Source: Candidatus Krumholzibacteriota bacterium
GTDB taxonomy: Bacteria > Krumholzibacteriota > Krumholzibacteriia > Krumholzibacteriales > Krumholzibacteriaceae
Length of the DNA stretch: 64,000 bases
Assembly (NCBI GenBank): GCA_016932415.1
Contig: JAFGCX010000020.1
Span: 269,288 to 333,287, forward strand
Direction of reading: 5' to 3'
The notes beneath the pieces are model-generated. The model had not been told where the DNA came from and searched no databases. It saw nothing but the letters and a program-made list of their open reading frames with translations. Positions within the stretch are counted from its first letter, which is position 1; each line of letters begins with the position of its first letter. The position numbers were made by a program, and so were the translations under genes. Below are positions 29,647 to 38,676 of the stretch, piece after piece.

Positions 29647-29982
29647 TCTTCACGTGCGGCAAAAAGGGGAATTGATTCCATAGACCGGTTGATTCTACAT
29701 TAAATTTTTATTTCCATAACCTATTGTAACTCTCTAAAATAGCAAGGTCAAATGGTTTATTCTGCCCGGAAATGAAGTGACTACCCACAGCCATGAATAA
29801 CGCGGGAGAGGAAATTGACAGTCTCTCGTTTATATGTTACCATTTTTATTAGTGTTACCTGAGATGGGGTTCGAACAGGATGTATTCGTGCTGCTTTTGG
29901 AACTCATACCCGATTGATACGGGATACGGGGTAAAACGGTCGCGCGAATAATAATAGCCGGATATACTTGGATAAGTAGAAA
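29647..29982. other. Divergent intergenic region of the glycan locus
   Basis: This 336-bp A/T-rich gap separates the two arms of the locus and should hold both promoters. A good plus-strand promoter candidate lies at 29815-29843. On the minus strand I see only A/T-rich patches near 29695-29745. No gene, tRNA or operator repeat is evident. Confidence 0.6.
29815..29843 (+). promoter_or_regulatory. Candidate promoter of the plus-strand glycan arm
   Basis: A perfect TTGACA (29815-29820), a 17-base spacer and TACCAT (29838-29843, four of six matches). It lies about 140 bp upstream of the first plus-strand gene and would give a long leader. Confidence 0.5.
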
Positions 29983-30969
29983 GTGAAAATTAAATTGCTG
30001 GTTGGGGTAACAGGTGCGAATGGATTTATTGGGAGTTCCATCGTAACCGGCCTTAAAAAAGCCGGTTACGAGGTTATTTGCCTGGTCAGGAACCGATCCG
30101 GAACAGATCTTCTTCCCGAAGGGTCATGCCAGGTCCGTTATACAGATTACAGCGAACCAGGTAAGATTTGCGTTGCCCTTGAAGGCGTGGATGTAGTCTG
30201 CCATTGTTGCGGCCAGTTAGGTGGATGGGGAATAAACACGGATCTGCTTTATCAAGCAAATGTTGAACTGACGCGGAAGGTTATGCAAGCATCCGTTTTC
30301 TGTGGAGTAAAGCGTGTGCTTCATTTAAGCAGTGCTGGTGTCTACGGCCCCACGGGGGGAAATGTTTTCACCGAGGAAGACCGGTTATCTCCATCCAATC
30401 ATTATGAAGAAAGCAAAGTCGCCGCCGAGGAGGTTGTGTCAGAGATTGCCGGATCGTTTATTCGAACGGTCATCATCAGGCCGGAGTTTGTCTATGGACC
30501 CAGAGATATGCACCTTCTTGGATTTTTTCGAAGAGTGGCGTCAGGTGTTTTCCCCGTGATGAATAATGGAAAATTCCGGCTCCATCCAACTTATATTCAG
30601 GATGTCGTACAGGCAACCGTGAAAATCCTGAACGATCCGGCAATCTCCGGTACATATCTCATTTGTGGACAAAGACATCTGGAATGGAAGGAATTTCTGC
30701 GAATTATCGCGGAAATAATGGATATCAAACTGAGAACTCCAGGCATTCCCCTGCTTCTGGCACGGTCTTCAAGTTTTCTTTTTGAAATTTCGGGCAAACT
30801 ATCCGGTAAAGAACCGTTGCTTACGAATTCACAGGTCAGATTCCTGTCCACAAACAGGTCTTTTTCTTCATCCAAAGCGACCAAAAGATTTGGGTACTCC
30901 CCCATTGGTTTGCGAGATGGGATATCAGAGACGGTGGCATGGTATCGGCGAGAGGGGTTGCTGGCATAA
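29983..30969 (+). CDS. NAD-dependent epimerase/dehydratase (SDR family)
   Basis: The 328-aa protein has the Rossmann glycine motif GVTGANGFIGSSI at its start, and the extended-SDR catalytic segment: a serine in LHLSSAGVYG and YEESK near residues 143-147. IIRPEFVYGP matches the substrate-binding region of nucleotide-sugar epimerases and dehydratases. Sugar-nucleotide modification is likely, but the substrate cannot be read; some 3-beta-HSD-like SDRs look similar. The start is GTG with a poor ribosome site. It is first in the long plus-strand arm, and its stop overlaps the next start as TAATG. Confidence 0.88.
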   Translation: MKIKLLVGVTGANGFIGSSIVTGLKKAGYEVICLVRNRSGTDLLPEGSCQVRYTDYSEPGKICVALEGVDVVCHCCGQLGGWGINTDLLYQANVELTRKVMQASVFCGVKRVLHLSSAGVYGPTGGNVFTEEDRLSPSNHYEESKVAAEEVVSEIAGSFIRTVIIRPEFVYGPRDMHLLGFFRRVASGVFPVMNNGKFRLHPTYIQDVVQATVKILNDPAISGTYLICGQRHLEWKEFLRIIAEIMDIKLRTPGIPLLLARSSSFLFEISGKLSGKEPLLTNSQVRFLSTNRSFSSSKATKRFGYSPIGLRDGISETVAWYRREGLLA

Positions 30970-31757
30970 TGTGGCGGGGACCGATGTTTCAAGATTATCT
31001 TCAGGCGGCGCTTTTCGAGGGAGAGGGGTTTGGAAGCGCTTATGAATACCTTGTCGTAGAACGTTTTCGCCGGGCATTTTCAGGGCACATCCTTCGTCCC
31101 AGGCATATAGTTGTCGATGGATTGCCGGAAAGGTACGGAATCGCGGCTGATATTCTCTTATTGGCAGATTGGTGCGACGCCTCAGTGACAATCCTGGATT
31201 GGGATACATCCAGAATAAAAACATTCAAGGAAGTGTATGCGAAGATGTGCGATCATGGAGTCTTTTCAACTGCCCACAAAACGGTCGATGTCCACAATCT
31301 TCATTGGTCACGGTTAGATTCCATGCTGTCAGAATCGACAAACGATGTGGATTTAATTTATTCGAAAGAGGTATTTCAAACAATCCCTGCAGAAGAACGC
31401 GCTGGATACCTGGAATCCATGGTCCGGACTGAAAAACAAGTATTACTGACGGTACCGAATGGAGACAATCCAGATCACCCGACGACAAGCGGATTGCTCG
31501 GTGTTGACAGAAATGATTTGTCAAGGACCGTTAAAGCGGTCGCAGCGTCACGAAAATACAGTATGAGATGGATAGACTGCCCGCCCGCGTCATCCGGAAA
31601 TCGATCGAGATATCGGCCGTTAAAACCAGGGAGTAAAGTATCAATCGCAGAGCGCGCAATCTCTTCGGCGCTTCAACTCTGGGCAACACTGGAGGAACTC
31701 GTTCCAGATGCATTAAAACGCCGGAAGGCTCATATAATCGCGCTTACCATTTATTGA
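30969..31757 (+). CDS. Methyltransferase-like protein with degenerate SAM-binding motif
   Basis: I place the start at the ATG overlapping the stop of the epimerase gene (TAATG), giving 262 aa; an ATG 30 bp upstream in the same frame is possible. The region HIVVDGLPERYGIAADILLLADWCDASVTILDWD has the spacing of SAM-binding motifs I and II, but not the usual GxGxG. Later, DLIYSKEVFQTIPAEER and LLTVPNGDNPDHP resemble the post-motif region of type 11/12 methyltransferases. It may therefore be an atypical or inactive methyltransferase. Its position between an epimerase and a radical SAM enzyme suggests sugar modification. Confidence 0.6.
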   Translation: MWRGPMFQDYLQAALFEGEGFGSAYEYLVVERFRRAFSGHILRPRHIVVDGLPERYGIAADILLLADWCDASVTILDWDTSRIKTFKEVYAKMCDHGVFSTAHKTVDVHNLHWSRLDSMLSESTNDVDLIYSKEVFQTIPAEERAGYLESMVRTEKQVLLTVPNGDNPDHPTTSGLLGVDRNDLSRTVKAVAASRKYSMRWIDCPPASSGNRSRYRPLKPGSKVSIAERAISSALQLWATLEELVPDALKRRKAHIIALTIY

Positions 31758-31770
31758 AAGTCCTGATGAA

Positions 31771-33558
31771 ATGAAAATTACAGAAACTGATAAACCCTCA
31801 TGCGATCCATTAATCATCCTGGTTCATCCTCCCATCTCAAATTCCAGCATCATGTCGATGCCCCCCCTGGGAATAATATCCCTGGGAACATACCTGACTT
31901 CCATGGGAGTGCGGGTTCGAATTGTCGATTTGGCAAACTTCTGTCGCCGCGGAAAAGACTGCATCATTCAACCCGATAACATTCCCACGGAGAGACTGGT
32001 ACAGTATTATATCACCATCCAACCTCCATCAAAGATACGAAAAGAGGTTCAGCGTTTACTGGAACAAATAAATCCCGGCGAGAATGACATTGTCGGCTTC
32101 AGCATTCTTACCTTTTCTCAATATGCCACTGCTGTTGTGCTGGCCCGCGCGTTAAAACTCTTTTACCCGAAGGTTAAAATCGTATTTGGCGGCCAATTCA
32201 TGACATTAATGGGACATTTTTATTTCTATTCCGAGAAAGCCATTGATTACGTTGTAACCGGTTCAGGTGAATTATCGCTGTTGTCATTGTACAGAATGAT
32301 TCTGAGCGGCAACGATACGACCGGAAGCGAGATAACTCTCGAAGCTCTCGAATTTCCCCTGGGTTTGGATGACTTCAGGATATCATCGGCAAAACAGGAA
32401 GATCTGGCAAAAAGAACTCTCGATATACAAAAAACCCTTCTAAGGCACGCTCCATCAAACCTGCTCAAGCGTGATCTGAATTGTATCAAGGCGATACACT
32501 CCGGGGAACTACCAGTCTCCGATCTTCCGACTCCAAGTTTCGATCTCTGTGACCTTGAACAGTACAAGCAGAGAATATCGGGATCGATGGAACTTATTCT
32601 ACCCTACCAGACTCAAAGAGGTTGTTCCAATTCATGCGCATTTTGCACACACCCCCTTACACAGAAACATGAGTTAAAATCGATAAACAAAATCGCATCA
32701 GATCTGGCTGAGATCAAGGCTTTAACAGGCGCCCGGCGTTTTTTCTTTTCCGATTCTTCAATCAACTGCACAAGTGATTATTTATTGAAATTATGCTATA
32801 ATATCAAAGAGTTAGGATTACAATGGGGTGCCTTCACGCGTATCAGCGGTCTTGATGACGAGGTTATACGGGAGATGGCCCTGGCCGGTTGTTGCTTCGT
32901 TTTCCTTGGAATTGAGTCAGGCAGCAATCCGGTCCTGAGACGGATGAACAAGCGAATCAAGGCTGAGGACTCGGAACGAGTGCTGAGAACTTGTTCCAGG
33001 TATGGCATAGCAACTTTTGCTTCTTTTATTGTGGGATTTCCCGGAGAGCGGGATAGCGATTTAAAAGAGACCCTGGATTTTATAGTCAGAAACAGCCGTT
33101 ACATCCAGGAAGCAGGAGCTACCGCTTTGATGCTCGATTTGGGATCAGGATTGCACATGAATGCCGAGCGATTTTCGCTCCGTTCCCTTCGTTGCGATCC
33201 CACGGCCGTTGTGCGGAAAAGATCCATATTTTCTTACATTACATCAGAAGGTGATTCCTGGCCCAAAATACAAGACCTTATTGACGCAAGGCTGAAACAA
33301 CTTCAACGCGTTGTCTATCAATATGTCACCCGCAGAAATTACCCTGGAACCATCATGAGGTTCTTACCGTTTGCCTTATACCGCTTTCTATTGAAGTATG
33401 AATACGACAGAAAATCATTCCTTGGACAACAGATCTTTATCATCAAGAAGTTAACGACAAAAAGAGAAGAAAGATATTCCTCATTTGCGAGGATTTTCCA
33501 GCTACATGACAGGTATTTTACAAGCAAAATTTGTGAATCCGGTGAGGAGGTCAAATAA
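31771..33558 (+). CDS. Radical SAM protein with cobalamin-binding-type N-terminal domain (1)
   Basis: The 595-aa protein has an N-terminal B12-binding-like domain (IILVHPPISNSS, PPLGIISLGTYLTSMGVRVRIVD, then IVFGGQF) without the DxHxxG lower-ligand motif. The radical SAM core carries CSNSCAFC near residue 288, the CxxxCxxC cluster site, preceded by YQTQRGC. FLGIESGSNPVLRRMNK and FIVGFPGE are the usual later core motifs. Such enzymes methylate or rearrange unreactive carbons; the substrate is unknown. It is the longest of the three B12-type radical SAM proteins here because of an extended C-terminal part. It starts 13 bp after the methyltransferase-like gene. Confidence 0.88.
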   Translation: MKITETDKPSCDPLIILVHPPISNSSIMSMPPLGIISLGTYLTSMGVRVRIVDLANFCRRGKDCIIQPDNIPTERLVQYYITIQPPSKIRKEVQRLLEQINPGENDIVGFSILTFSQYATAVVLARALKLFYPKVKIVFGGQFMTLMGHFYFYSEKAIDYVVTGSGELSLLSLYRMILSGNDTTGSEITLEALEFPLGLDDFRISSAKQEDLAKRTLDIQKTLLRHAPSNLLKRDLNCIKAIHSGELPVSDLPTPSFDLCDLEQYKQRISGSMELILPYQTQRGCSNSCAFCTHPLTQKHELKSINKIASDLAEIKALTGARRFFFSDSSINCTSDYLLKLCYNIKELGLQWGAFTRISGLDDEVIREMALAGCCFVFLGIESGSNPVLRRMNKRIKAEDSERVLRTCSRYGIATFASFIVGFPGERDSDLKETLDFIVRNSRYIQEAGATALMLDLGSGLHMNAERFSLRSLRCDPTAVVRKRSIFSYITSEGDSWPKIQDLIDARLKQLQRVVYQYVTRRNYPGTIMRFLPFALYRFLLKYEYDRKSFLGQQIFIIKKLTTKREERYSSFARIFQLHDRYFTSKICESGEEVK

Positions 33559-33563
33559 TCAGA

Positions 33564-34928
33564 TTGCAAAAGGCATACCGTCTGCATGGAGCCATGAACA
33601 GGCAATACTGGCCGCGGGAACAGCTGGACAAATTTCGTTTCCGACGATTGAAGATGATGCTGGATCACGCTTACAGCCAGTGTCATTACTATCGTACTGC
33701 TTACGATCAGGCGGGAATACACCCGGATGACATACGCTGCCTCGATGACCTAGTCCATCTTCCCATAGTCGAAAAAATCGATGTTCAGGAAATGACAGAG
33801 AGCTTTATCACTTTCCGGCTGCAAAATTACGTCAGGGAAATAGAGAAAGCTCTGGCGACAGGTGAACATCCTCAAGATATTTACCATCACGGGCTCATTT
33901 TTCGCCGGACATCCGGTTCAACAGGTAAACGGCTTATCATATTGATCGATCCGGGTTCCTGGGATGAATTGGAGGCCATCTATGCGAGAAGTCTGTTCGC
34001 TACCGGTCATGGAATCAGAGAATTACTCGCGGTAAGCACTCCCTACGCAGTCCCGGCCAAACGGTGGTTTGCCCGAGTCGGCCTTATGAGAAAAACATAT
34101 GTCCCTCTTTCCCTTCCGGTGGAGAAACAAGCACATATTCTCGCCGGTTTGCCGCTCTGTGATCTGTATTCATATCCCACAAATCTAATGGCTCTGGTTC
34201 GCATCGGATGCGGCAAATCATCGGGATTCAATTTTCGCAGGATTATTTGTACGGCGGAAATCCTGACCGAAACGGCCAGGCTTGAGATCGAGAAAGCTTT
34301 TCAATGCCCGGTGTTTGATCATTATGGGACAATGGAATTCAATCGAATGGCATGGGAATGTGAACATAAAAGTGGCTTACATGAAGATATAGACAGTGTA
34401 ATCATGGAAATAGTCCGAGATGGCCGGCCTGCAGATCCAGGTGAAAAAGGAGAAATTGTGGTCACCGGGCTCGTCAACAAAGGGATGCCCCTGATTCGTT
34501 ACCGGCTTGGTGATATTCTTGTCAAGGGTGAGACGCGGTGTCAATGTGGAAGATCTCTTCCACTGCTGCGGAAAATCGAAGGTCGATCAAATGATTATAT
34601 CGTGACGAGGGACGGGACGCTCGTCAGTCCTACGGCTTTTGATACCGCTCTTTGCAGCGTTCCGGGCGTTAAACAGTTGAAACTGGTACAGAGGGATGTG
34701 GACACTTTCGATCTGCAGTTAATCCCCGGCATTGCCTTCGATATGTCAGCATGTGAAAATAAAGCAAGGAATATCATTTCGAAAATACTGAACAATGCAT
34801 CATTTGTGATGAACATTAATGTGGTCGAAGTGATTCCACGAAGCCCGGGAGGAAAGCTTCAATCCGTGGTGTCCGACTTGTCCAGGGGAATCACGAAAGA
34901 CAAAGAGATATCTTCAAGGAATAAATAA
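33564..34928 (+). CDS. PaaK/CapK-like adenylate-forming ligase
   Basis: The 454-aa protein belongs to the phenylacetate-CoA ligase-like (PaaK/CapK) branch of AMP-forming enzymes. It has the N-terminal RLKMMLDHAYSQCHYYR, the nucleotide-binding loop RRTSGSTGKR near residues 115-125, FDHYGTMEF with the adenine-binding region, and a late MPLIRYRLGDI. CapK-type members occur in capsule loci and activate a carboxylic acid as an acyl-adenylate. Here it may load an acyl group for glycan decoration. The start is uncertain: TTG at 33564 has GAGGAGGT 13 bases upstream, while an ATG at 33594 has no better site. It overlaps the next gene by 1 bp. Confidence 0.88.
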   Translation: MQKAYRLHGAMNRQYWPREQLDKFRFRRLKMMLDHAYSQCHYYRTAYDQAGIHPDDIRCLDDLVHLPIVEKIDVQEMTESFITFRLQNYVREIEKALATGEHPQDIYHHGLIFRRTSGSTGKRLIILIDPGSWDELEAIYARSLFATGHGIRELLAVSTPYAVPAKRWFARVGLMRKTYVPLSLPVEKQAHILAGLPLCDLYSYPTNLMALVRIGCGKSSGFNFRRIICTAEILTETARLEIEKAFQCPVFDHYGTMEFNRMAWECEHKSGLHEDIDSVIMEIVRDGRPADPGEKGEIVVTGLVNKGMPLIRYRLGDILVKGETRCQCGRSLPLLRKIEGRSNDYIVTRDGTLVSPTAFDTALCSVPGVKQLKLVQRDVDTFDLQLIPGIAFDMSACENKARNIISKILNNASFVMNINVVEVIPRSPGGKLQSVVSDLSRGITKDKEISSRNK

Positions 34929-36004
34929 TGAACCTTAATTTCGCTGCAAATCAATTTCGCAACCATATCATGGAGTCTCTGAGCAGAGTTTTTAATATTC
35001 CCGGAACAAGACCTTCACGTTTGACGATGGTCCTGACGGATCGATGCAATCTAAACTGCACTTTCTGCAATTTATGGAAACGCGATTGGCCCCTTTTGTC
35101 GACAGATTCCTGGATACGCGTGATCGATCAGCTGCATGAATGGCTCGGACCTCTTCACCTGGTTTTTACCGGCGGTGAACCTATGACGCGAGAGGATTTA
35201 ACCGAGTTGATTCGTTTCGCGTCGGATAAAGACTGCTGTTGTGAAATTAATTCAAATGGTATTCTAATCAATGATTCCATGGCTGAAACACTGGCTGATT
35301 GCGGCCTTCGTGAGGCTAATATCTCCCTCATGACCACGGACAGGGACGTTTCAAATCTGTTGCATGGTAAAGGAGACATCCCGGAAAGAGTGATTGAAGC
35401 ATTGAAATCATTGCGGAATGCCAGGGGAGGATTGATACAGGTTCGGGTCTTATGCACAATCATGGCTGAGAATCTTGATAATTTACAAGACATCCTTGCT
35501 GTCACCGAGGAACTTGATCTGGAAGGCGTGTTATTTCAACCGGTATATCAAAATTTCGGAAACAACCGGCTGGGAAACAAGTGGTTTATGGAGAATCCAC
35601 ACTGGCCCTCTGATAATCAGAAGGTTTTTGAATGCATGGATAAATTGGCAGAACATAAGAAAGCCGGGCGCAGAATTGTAAATCCTCTTGAACAACTGTA
35701 TCTCATTAAAGACTATTTTTCAGATCCACGGAAATGCAAAAAAGCCTGCGTCGCCTCTGATTCCTCCCTTATTATCGAGTGCGACGGAAATGCCTATTTA
35801 TGCGTTTTCAAACCTGCCGGACCGCTGGGTAATGTCATGGATGCTCACCCCCGTGAAATATGGAATGGAGAGACGAGCACAAGATTGAGAAATGGGATCC
35901 GTGGCTGTAAAGCAGGCTGCGCGTTGATGAATATGAATTATTCTATCCCAATGGTTGATAAAATAAGGAAATACTTTAACATGTACGGACATTTAAACTT
36001 TTAA
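34928..36004 (+). CDS. Radical SAM protein with SPASM-like C-terminal region (1)
   Basis: The 358-aa protein has the core motif CNLNCTFC near residue 41, then LHLVFTGGEPMTREDL (the GGE motif binding the SAM amino group). Its C-terminal region is cysteine-rich: CKKACVASD, GNAYLCVF and GIRGCKAGCALM, consistent with a SPASM/Twitch domain that holds extra iron-sulfur clusters. SPASM enzymes modify peptides or sugars by radical chemistry. The ATG overlaps the stop of the ligase gene. A 22-codon ORF follows 29 bp downstream, which raises the possibility of a peptide substrate, but a sugar is equally likely in this context. Confidence 0.88.
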   Translation: MNLNFAANQFRNHIMESLSRVFNIPGTRPSRLTMVLTDRCNLNCTFCNLWKRDWPLLSTDSWIRVIDQLHEWLGPLHLVFTGGEPMTREDLTELIRFASDKDCCCEINSNGILINDSMAETLADCGLREANISLMTTDRDVSNLLHGKGDIPERVIEALKSLRNARGGLIQVRVLCTIMAENLDNLQDILAVTEELDLEGVLFQPVYQNFGNNRLGNKWFMENPHWPSDNQKVFECMDKLAEHKKAGRRIVNPLEQLYLIKDYFSDPRKCKKACVASDSSLIIECDGNAYLCVFKPAGPLGNVMDAHPREIWNGETSTRLRNGIRGCKAGCALMNMNYSIPMVDKIRKYFNMYGHLNF

Positions 36005-36033
36005 CCGTCCTGATTGATGGAGCAGAGATAAAT

Positions 36034-36102
36034 ATGTTGAGATTCAATAAACCGGGATATGTCAGATTCAAATGTGATTTTCCAGATGGAGATAATCGAT
36101 GA
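36034..36102 (+). CDS. 22-residue peptide ORF, possible leader or precursor peptide
   Basis: ATG at 36034 opens 22 codons, and its stop overlaps the ATG of the glycosyltransferase gene as ATGA. GGAG lies about 11 bases upstream. The peptide begins MLRFNKPGYVRF, contains one cysteine and ends DGDNR. It directly follows a SPASM-type radical SAM gene. The length and the KP and NR positions recall PqqA, but the Glu and Tyr that PqqA needs are absent. It may be a coupling leader ORF, a precursor peptide, or chance. Confidence 0.35.
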   Translation: MLRFNKPGYVRFKCDFPDGDNR

Positions 36103-37136
36103 GTTCATCAGGTCATTCTGTTGAATCACCTCGCATGTGCCCTGATTGCGCAAAAATATCCCTGGATGTCGTCATACCCACGCGGAATCGGGCCCGCAGG
36201 CTGGGGAACTGCCTGGAAACGCTCGCGCGCCAGAATTGCGGACCAAACATGGTTTACATAGTCAATAATGGCTCGACTGATGATACTTCAGAAGTCATCC
36301 GTTCCTTTTCAGTAAGATTGCAAATCCGGGAAGTGTTTCTTCCAACTCCCGGTGAAGGCCTGGCGAGACAGACCGGATATGGAAACGCAAAATCAGCGCT
36401 GGTCGCTTTCACTGATGATGATTGTCTCGCGGGCGAAAACTGGTGCCATATGATTCGTAGAACTCATATGGATAAACCGGAAGCGGCAATAGTACAGGGA
36501 CGATCGATTAATGACGATCCCTCCAACAAGTTCGGGATCGCAATGCAGCACCGTTTCGATATAGCTACCTGGGACAGCAGGCCGGGATATCGCAGTCGCT
36601 GGAGCATCGAGAATATTGACGGTAAATTAGACCGTTCCGTAAATGTTTCGCTTGGACCTGAAGCTGTTGACACGAAAAACATGTCTCTGCGAAGAGCCAT
36701 TGTCTCTGACATAGAACCGGTATTTGATATCTCTCTTCCCACCCTGTCCGATCAGAGCCTCGGAACTCGAGTAAAACAAAAAGACCTGGATATCGTATTC
36801 GAACCTGATATGTTCGTAAGGCACCAGTACAGGCGGGGTTGGATGATGTTGTGGCGGACCTACAGCCTTTATGGAAGATGTCTCGCCATGATTCACCATA
36901 ACCACGGATGTAAACATATCACTGTACCTGTTGATTTGAAATCATCGTTACTGTTTTTATTGGAATGGAGCCTTGGTCCTGCAAGGATCTCCATGAGAGC
37001 GGGGCCAGGCAGGTTTCTCTGGCAATGGCCATACCAGATTGCAATGGAATCCGCTTTCAAGTTCGGCATCCTTCATGAAAAGTTCTTTAACAGGACAAAA
37101 TCAGAGTCGAACAGCCAGGGAGCATCATTAGAGTGA
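36099..37136 (+). CDS. Family 2 glycosyltransferase (1)
   Basis: The 345-aa protein has the GT2 opening LDVVIPTRNRARRLGNCLETLARQ, a NNGSTDDT segment and the metal-binding acidic motif FTDDDC near residue 107. A later segment (FVRHQYRRGWMMLWRTYSLYG) recalls family members that act on lipid-linked acceptors. It would transfer one sugar from a nucleotide donor in the cytoplasm. GGAG lies just upstream of the ATG, and the start overlaps the stop of the 22-codon ORF, so the two are translationally coupled. Four cysteines before residue 50 are unusual, but I attach no function to them. Confidence 0.9.
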   Translation: MSSSGHSVESPRMCPDCAKISLDVVIPTRNRARRLGNCLETLARQNCGPNMVYIVNNGSTDDTSEVIRSFSVRLQIREVFLPTPGEGLARQTGYGNAKSALVAFTDDDCLAGENWCHMIRRTHMDKPEAAIVQGRSINDDPSNKFGIAMQHRFDIATWDSRPGYRSRWSIENIDGKLDRSVNVSLGPEAVDTKNMSLRRAIVSDIEPVFDISLPTLSDQSLGTRVKQKDLDIVFEPDMFVRHQYRRGWMMLWRTYSLYGRCLAMIHHNHGCKHITVPVDLKSSLLFLLEWSLGPARISMRAGPGRFLWQWPYQIAMESAFKFGILHEKFFNRTKSESNSQGASLE

Positions 37137-37209
37137 TAATATAATTATTGGCTGAATAACTATAAATTTCGCCGAGCGTACCGTACTTAACTTGCAAAGA
37201 AGATCCAAC

Positions 37210-38676
37210 ATGAACATACTGCTTATCAATCCTCCATACGCGTACATAGACACAAAGAAACGTGATCAGGGACTGGGCCCCCCCCACGGCCTCGGTTACC
37301 TTGCCGCAAACCTGCAAAAATATGGACATGAAGTCGTCATCCTTGACGGAGCTCTTGCAAACTATAGCTGGAAACGGCTGGAAGCTGAAATGAAAAAACA
37401 CAATCCCGATATCGTGGGGATTTCGTTTATCACAAAGAATCGTTTCCCCGCTTTCAAGGTGATTAAAATTGCCCGGAATATGTTTCCCGATTGCATGATA
37501 GTGGCGGGAGGCCCGCACCCTTCACTAGCTGTTCAGGATACACTCGAACATATTGAAGAACTTGATGTAATCGTGATTGGTGAAGGCGAACAGACCATAG
37601 TGGAGTTGGCGCAGGTACGACAGGGTAAAAGAACTCTCAGTGACGTGAGCGGTATCGCATACCTGGAAAAAGGCGAAACCGTGATGACTGACAGAAGAGA
37701 AAGATTAAACCTAGACGATCTGCCTTTCCCCGCTCGTGAACTATATTATCACAATAATTTCATGGAAAGAATTTCCCCCAGGCAAAAGGTACCCTTGGGA
37801 TTTATAGTCAGTAGCCGTGGATGTCCGGGTAACTGTTCTTTTTGTTCTTCAGTGCGAGTCTGGGGTAAATGGAAGGCTCGCACCCCGGGAAATGTCATGA
37901 AAGAGATCGAATTATTGTATAACAGCTATGGAAAGAGAGTGATTTGGTTTGTCGACAATAATTTCACAGCTGATATGGACCGGGTTGAGGAAATTTGCGA
38001 CAGGTTGATTCATGCCCGCATGAATCTGGAATGGATCTGTTACTGCCGTACGGACGGTATAACATTTTCCCTGCTGGAAAAGATGAAGAAATCCGGCTGT
38101 CGCGAAGTGATTTTCGGGTTGGAATCGGGTTCTCAGCGGATCCTCGACGAAGTAATCGCCAAGGGCACGACGCTGGAACAGAACGAAAAAGTGCTGCAAT
38201 GGTGTGACCAATTAGAGATTCTTAAAATGATGGATTTTATAATCAGTCATCCTTCCGAAACAGTTGAGGACCTCGAAAAGACAATGCTATTGATTCGCAA
38301 ATATGGTCGCAAAAACGCCGTTGTTGCGTGGACAACCATGCACCCGTATCCAGGAACGAAGATTTATAAAATGGCGATCGAGAATGGCCTTCTTCCACCC
38401 GATTTTTCATGGGCCGATGAAAGGTTCCGGGGATACCAGACTCTGAGTGCTGTACATGGCGATGTTCCGATTTTCGTTGATAAGCTGAGCTGGTTCGATT
38501 TCTCCAAGGTACTCGTCGAACTGTCCGCTTACGAGGATTATTCCCTTTGGAGCAAGATGGGGAAAGCAATTAAGGATATACATTCTTTCAGCGATTTAAA
38601 GAAATACGGCGTTCTCGGTTTCGAGTTATTCAAACAAAAAATTTCGGGAAATCTTGATTGGGATAAGGAATATTGA
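37210..38676 (+). CDS. Radical SAM protein with cobalamin-binding-type N-terminal domain (2)
   Basis: I chose ATG 37210 (488 aa), with AAGAAGAT eight bases upstream, over a TTG 18 bp earlier. The N-terminal domain is B12-binding-like (LLINPPYAYIDT, GLGYLAANLQKYGHEVVILD, IVAGGPHPS, VIGEGEQTIVEL). The core has CPGNCSFC near residue 209, after FIVSSRGC, and VIFGLESGSQRILDEV. These are the marks of the large B12-dependent or B12-domain radical SAM family. The stop overlaps the start of a SPASM-type radical SAM gene (TGATG), so the two proteins are probably made together and may act in sequence. Confidence 0.9.
   Translation: MNILLINPPYAYIDTKKRDQGLGPPHGLGYLAANLQKYGHEVVILDGALANYSWKRLEAEMKKHNPDIVGISFITKNRFPAFKVIKIARNMFPDCMIVAGGPHPSLAVQDTLEHIEELDVIVIGEGEQTIVELAQVRQGKRTLSDVSGIAYLEKGETVMTDRRERLNLDDLPFPARELYYHNNFMERISPRQKVPLGFIVSSRGCPGNCSFCSSVRVWGKWKARTPGNVMKEIELLYNSYGKRVIWFVDNNFTADMDRVEEICDRLIHARMNLEWICYCRTDGITFSLLEKMKKSGCREVIFGLESGSQRILDEVIAKGTTLEQNEKVLQWCDQLEILKMMDFIISHPSETVEDLEKTMLLIRKYGRKNAVVAWTTMHPYPGTKIYKMAIENGLLPPDFSWADERFRGYQTLSAVHGDVPIFVDKLSWFDFSKVLVELSAYEDYSLWSKMGKAIKDIHSFSDLKKYGVLGFELFKQKISGNLDWDKEY

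Noticed and set aside
29870-29895. GGTTCGAAC segment resembling a tRNA T-arm
   Set aside because: No acceptor, D or anticodon stem can be folded around it.
36034-36102. Calling the 22-codon ORF a PqqA homologue
   Set aside because: Only length and a few residues agree; the Glu-x3-Tyr pair needed for PQQ formation is missing and no other pqq genes are present.
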